The position numbers were made by a program, and so were the translations under genes. A DNA stretch of 64,000 bases, taken from the NCBI RefSeq assembly GCF_008831285.2, contig NC_045150.1:9684001-9748000 (forward strand). Direction: 5' to 3'. The stretch is from Nymphaea colorata (lineage: Eukaryota; Streptophyta; Magnoliopsida; Nymphaeales; Nymphaeaceae). This document shows positions 61,651 through 64,000 of the stretch, in pieces. A model generated the notes under the pieces. That model was not told the origin of the DNA and searched no databases. It saw only the letters and a program-made list of their open reading frames with translations. The stretch's first letter is position 1. Every line of letters starts with the position of its first letter.

Positions 61651-61800
61651 TAAAAGTCTTTAACATTTTCTAAAAAAATGTCACTAAAAGTTTGTCTTTA
61701 GTAACACTTTCTGAAAAAAATGCCACTGAAGGCGTGGGTCTTCAGTGACATTTTATGAAAAAAGAAGTCGCTAAAGATTGTACACGGAGAAATGTCATGA

Positions 61801-62285
61801 GAACACTCAATCGGATCGGAATAAAGGACAATAACATAAGAGAAGTGATAGATTTTAAGTGGTTGGAGATACATAGCATACACCTACGGAGAGCACACAT
61901 GATCAACACTGTCACTCATTCACTTGCGTTTTACACCATATACTGCAAGTGCAAGCAAGATAAAGGAATCGTACTTCAACGTTAAGAAGAAGACCAGTGA
62001 ACGTAGCAGGACAGAGAATCCCACAGAAAACGGAACGAAATTTCCACAAAGTATTGCACCGTCATTCAGAACGAGGATCACGAGAATGGGCAATTGAATT
62101 ACGATGAAATATAGCAGTTAATTGGTATCTTAACTAGAATTAAAGGGAAATATCAAGGTATATCCTTATACGACATAGCGAAGCACAAATATATAGGAAA
62201 TAAGAAATTTGAGGCCAGAATTGTAGAAATCAAATATTTTTTAAGAACATGGCTCCAAATCAACACTGGAGTGCAGCGTCAAGAG
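61801..62285. other. Spacer downstream of the UGT gene
   Basis: No recognisable gene. The part adjoining 62285 is probably the 3' UTR of the UGT gene, which ends at 62286 on the minus strand. Confidence 0.4.
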
Positions 62286-63719
62286 CTAGCCACCTTCTTT
62301 CGCACCTGCCGGACCATTCCAGGAATCTACCAACCTGGCTAAGTTCGCCAAGGACGAGCCACCCTCTTTGAGCGCTGCAACCCCTGCATCCTTTGCCGCT
62401 TTTACACGCTCCCTCAGCCGGGCGCCCTCCTCCTCTGAGTCAAGTAACAGCCGGACACACCTCTCCACCTCGGCTGCACTCACGAGACCATCTCGGTCCT
62501 CTTTGACGGAAACCGCCACCCCCATGTCCAGCACCAACATGACCCGGTTGATCGGCTGCTCCGCATACAAGGGCCATGCAATCATCGGCACGCCGGCGCT
62601 GATGCTCTCCAGCGCCGAGTTCCAGCCGCAGTGGGTCACAAACCCACCGACCGCAGCATGGTTCAGCACCCTCGCCTGCGGTGCCCATGTCTTCACCACC
62701 ATTCCCCTGTCACTCGTCCTTTGGAGGAACCCTTCCGGAAGCAAAACATCCAGATCCGGGTCCACGGGCACCAGCGCCTGCTTTGACTCAGCCGTCGGAT
62801 TCCGGACCACCCAAAGAAACCGCCGCCCGCTGCGCTCGAGCCCCAGCGCCATCTCCCTTAGTTGAACTGCGGAGTGCAAGCCTAAGCTGCCGAAGCACAA
62901 GAAGACGACAGCGTTGTCTGGCTGCGAGTCGAGCCAACGAAGGCAATCTGGAGGTCGCGGCACTTCCTCGGCCGGGGCGACCAAAGGTCCGATCGCATAG
63001 ACCAGCGGGTTCGGCCCATCCGGGACGCACAGGCCGTCGGCAAGGGCTCGGAGAGTGTGGGGATGGAGCGCATCAAAAGTGTTAATTATGATGCCCTTGG
63101 CTCTGGCGAACTGCGACGATACCTTGAGAAACCATTCATAAGATCCAACATGGAACCGAAGGGTATGAGGCAGGCCGGAAGGCGGGAAGGGAGGGATGCC
63201 GGGGACATGAACCAGCTTGTCTTCGGCACGAGCCGAGGCAACATCATATTGGTGACTCAGAGCGTTGAGGTACAGAAGCAGTGCCAGTGCACCAGCGTTG
63301 CTGATGTAGTAAAAATAGGCGGGTATGCCCAAGCTGGCGGCAACCTCCATGGAGGTGAAGCAGAAGCAATCTAAGATGATTGCCTTGACAAAGCAATCTC
63401 TTGATATGTCCTGCAATGCTTCCTCCACTCGGCCCCTGCAAGCATGTAAGAATTCGAAGAGAAGGACGTCGTGGCTCTGGCAATCGACTTCTTCGACTTT
63501 GAAGTCGACGGGACCGAGCTCGGTGAAGGTAAAGTCGAGGCCGGAATCGGCGACGCTCTTCATGTAGGCGGCCGAGTTGCCGAAGCTGATGGGTGGTTTG
63601 GCAACCAGGATGGTGATGGAGATGCCATGGCGGAGGTGCAAGAGCTTGCCGAGCTCAACCATGGTCATCAAGTGGCCCATCCCGGGAGACGGGAAGAGAA
63701 CCACAGTTTGCTTCTTCAT
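62286..63719 (-). CDS. Family 1 UDP-glycosyltransferase, UGT88-like (group E)
   Basis: Cytosolic enzyme that transfers sugar from a UDP-sugar, most often UDP-glucose, to a small acceptor; UGT88 members often act on flavonoid or chalcone hydroxyls (family knowledge). Intronless, 477 residues from MKKQTVVLFPSPGMGH. The catalytic His is H16 and the partner Asp is D117 (IILDCFC). GIIINTFDAL and RWLDSQPDNAVVFLCFGSLG match group E enzymes. The PSPG sugar-donor box has the canonical 44 residues, W345 to Q388 (WAPQ..HCGWNS..AEQ), with the final Gln that favours UDP-glucose. Length is normal and all key residues are intact, so it is probably active. Coding GC is higher than the surrounding spacer. A TATA box lies about 130 bases upstream. 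The exact acceptor cannot be read from the sequence, and UGT88 versus a close group E subfamily remains possible. Confidence 0.96.
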   Translation of the reverse strand: MKKQTVVLFPSPGMGHLMTMVELGKLLHLRHGISITILVAKPPISFGNSAAYMKSVADSGLDFTFTELGPVDFKVEEVDCQSHDVLLFEFLHACRGRVEEALQDISRDCFVKAIILDCFCFTSMEVAASLGIPAYFYYISNAGALALLLYLNALSHQYDVASARAEDKLVHVPGIPPFPPSGLPHTLRFHVGSYEWFLKVSSQFARAKGIIINTFDALHPHTLRALADGLCVPDGPNPLVYAIGPLVAPAEEVPRPPDCLRWLDSQPDNAVVFLCFGSLGLHSAVQLREMALGLERSGRRFLWVVRNPTAESKQALVPVDPDLDVLLPEGFLQRTSDRGMVVKTWAPQARVLNHAAVGGFVTHCGWNSALESISAGVPMIAWPLYAEQPINRVMLVLDMGVAVSVKEDRDGLVSAAEVERCVRLLLDSEEEGARLRERVKAAKDAGVAALKEGGSSLANLARLVDSWNGPAGAKEGG

Positions 63720-63842
63720 TTCTTTCTAACACCACTGTTCCCTGCTTCTCCTCTGCAATTACTGTTGCCGAGGCTTTGCCTCCTTCACAACTACAAACAA
63801 GAACAATGGCATGCGTGCATGCTGTATGCCCACAGGCGACCT

Positions 63843-63852
63843 CATATATAGG
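63843..63852 (-). promoter_or_regulatory. TATA box of the UGT gene
   Basis: The minus strand reads CCTATATATGAG. Transcription would start near 63812-63820, giving a leader of about 95 bases before the ATG at 63719. Confidence 0.6.
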
Positions 63853-64000
63853 CGCTAATCGGATCGGACTCAGACTGGACCTTTTTGGATCTGAAGCCGA
63901 ATTCCAACGGCGATTTGATCTGGTGTAAAGTGTCTAAGCGGGGTGTGCAATCGGAGTAAAAAAAAGAGAAAATGAAAAGTAACCATAACTTTTGGCCTCT

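Larger units (their letters stand above)
58650..61800. mobile_element. CACTA-type repeat complex
   Basis: Outside the well-bounded element at 59033-60559, both flanks carry related sequence rich in TGTCACTAAAAG-like units: 58670-58730 on the left, and 60890-61230 plus 61650-61790 on the right. Many units are paired in opposite orientation, as in the subterminal repeats of CACTA elements. The simplest reading is an older CACTA-like element interrupted by a younger one and by a MITE (61236-61650). Its own ends were not found. The part 60560-60880 may be a fragment of another element. Confidence 0.45.

Noticed and set aside
62368..63085. Plus-strand open frames opposite the UGT gene
   Set aside because: Antisense shadows of a GC-rich coding sequence with a complete, intact glycosyltransferase on the other strand.
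1..64000. CRISPR arrays, bacterial operons, riboswitches or a novel defence-type system
   Set aside because: The window is clearly plant nuclear DNA; no regularly spaced repeats with unique spacers and no prokaryotic gene clusters were seen.

Overview
This window is nuclear DNA of a flowering plant, and probably not a grass. The evidence is: multi-exon genes with GT..AG introns; plant-only protein families (MAKR, ATL, P-class PPR, UGT with a 44-residue PSPG box, DAA1-type AAA ATPase); plant transposons (CACTA, TRIM, Copia, tRNA-derived SINEs, MITEs); and a plastid rbcL fragment inserted in the nucleus. I cannot fix the species. Gene density is low (six protein-coding genes in 64 kb), with long AT-rich, transposon-derived spacers and many (TA)n and (GA)n microsatellites.

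Layout. 1-235 holds a decayed plastid rbcL 5' end. 1820-8794 (minus) is an F-box gene of the Arabidopsis At5g52880 type, with a 4.4 kb intron and a C-terminal Cys/His motif. 9984-16343 (minus) is a 16-exon AAA ATPase of the DAA1/At5g52882 type, rebuilt exon by exon to exactly 829 codons plus stop. Its TATA box lies near 17165 and ACGT elements lie about 1 kb upstream. 17200-28900 is spacer with SINE, MITE and Copia remnants. 28917-29528 (minus) is an intronless ATL-type RING-H2 E3 ligase. 29860-46500 is a second spacer with a miniature LTR retrotransposon (TRIM), SINEs and MITEs. 46770-48114 (plus) is a two-exon MAKR2/5-like membrane-associated kinase regulator. 48115-56000 is spacer. 56014-57750 (minus) is an intronless PPR gene like At3g04760. 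58650-61800 is a CACTA-type repeat complex. 62286-63719 (minus) is an intronless UGT88-like glycosyltransferase with a TATA box near 63847.

The genes do not form an operon or an evident metabolic cluster. F-box, AAA ATPase and MAKR appear together here and, from memory, are adjacent in Arabidopsis (At5g52880, At5g52882, At5g52870), so this looks like an ancient conserved neighbourhood expanded by transposons.

The most striking observation is a 1,527-bp CACTA-type element at 59033-60559 flanked by a 3-bp GAT duplication. It carries a 66-bp segment (59700-59765) that matches, with six mismatches, part of exon 2 of the F-box gene about 52 kb away in the same window. This looks like transposon capture of a host exon whose apparent donor is still nearby.
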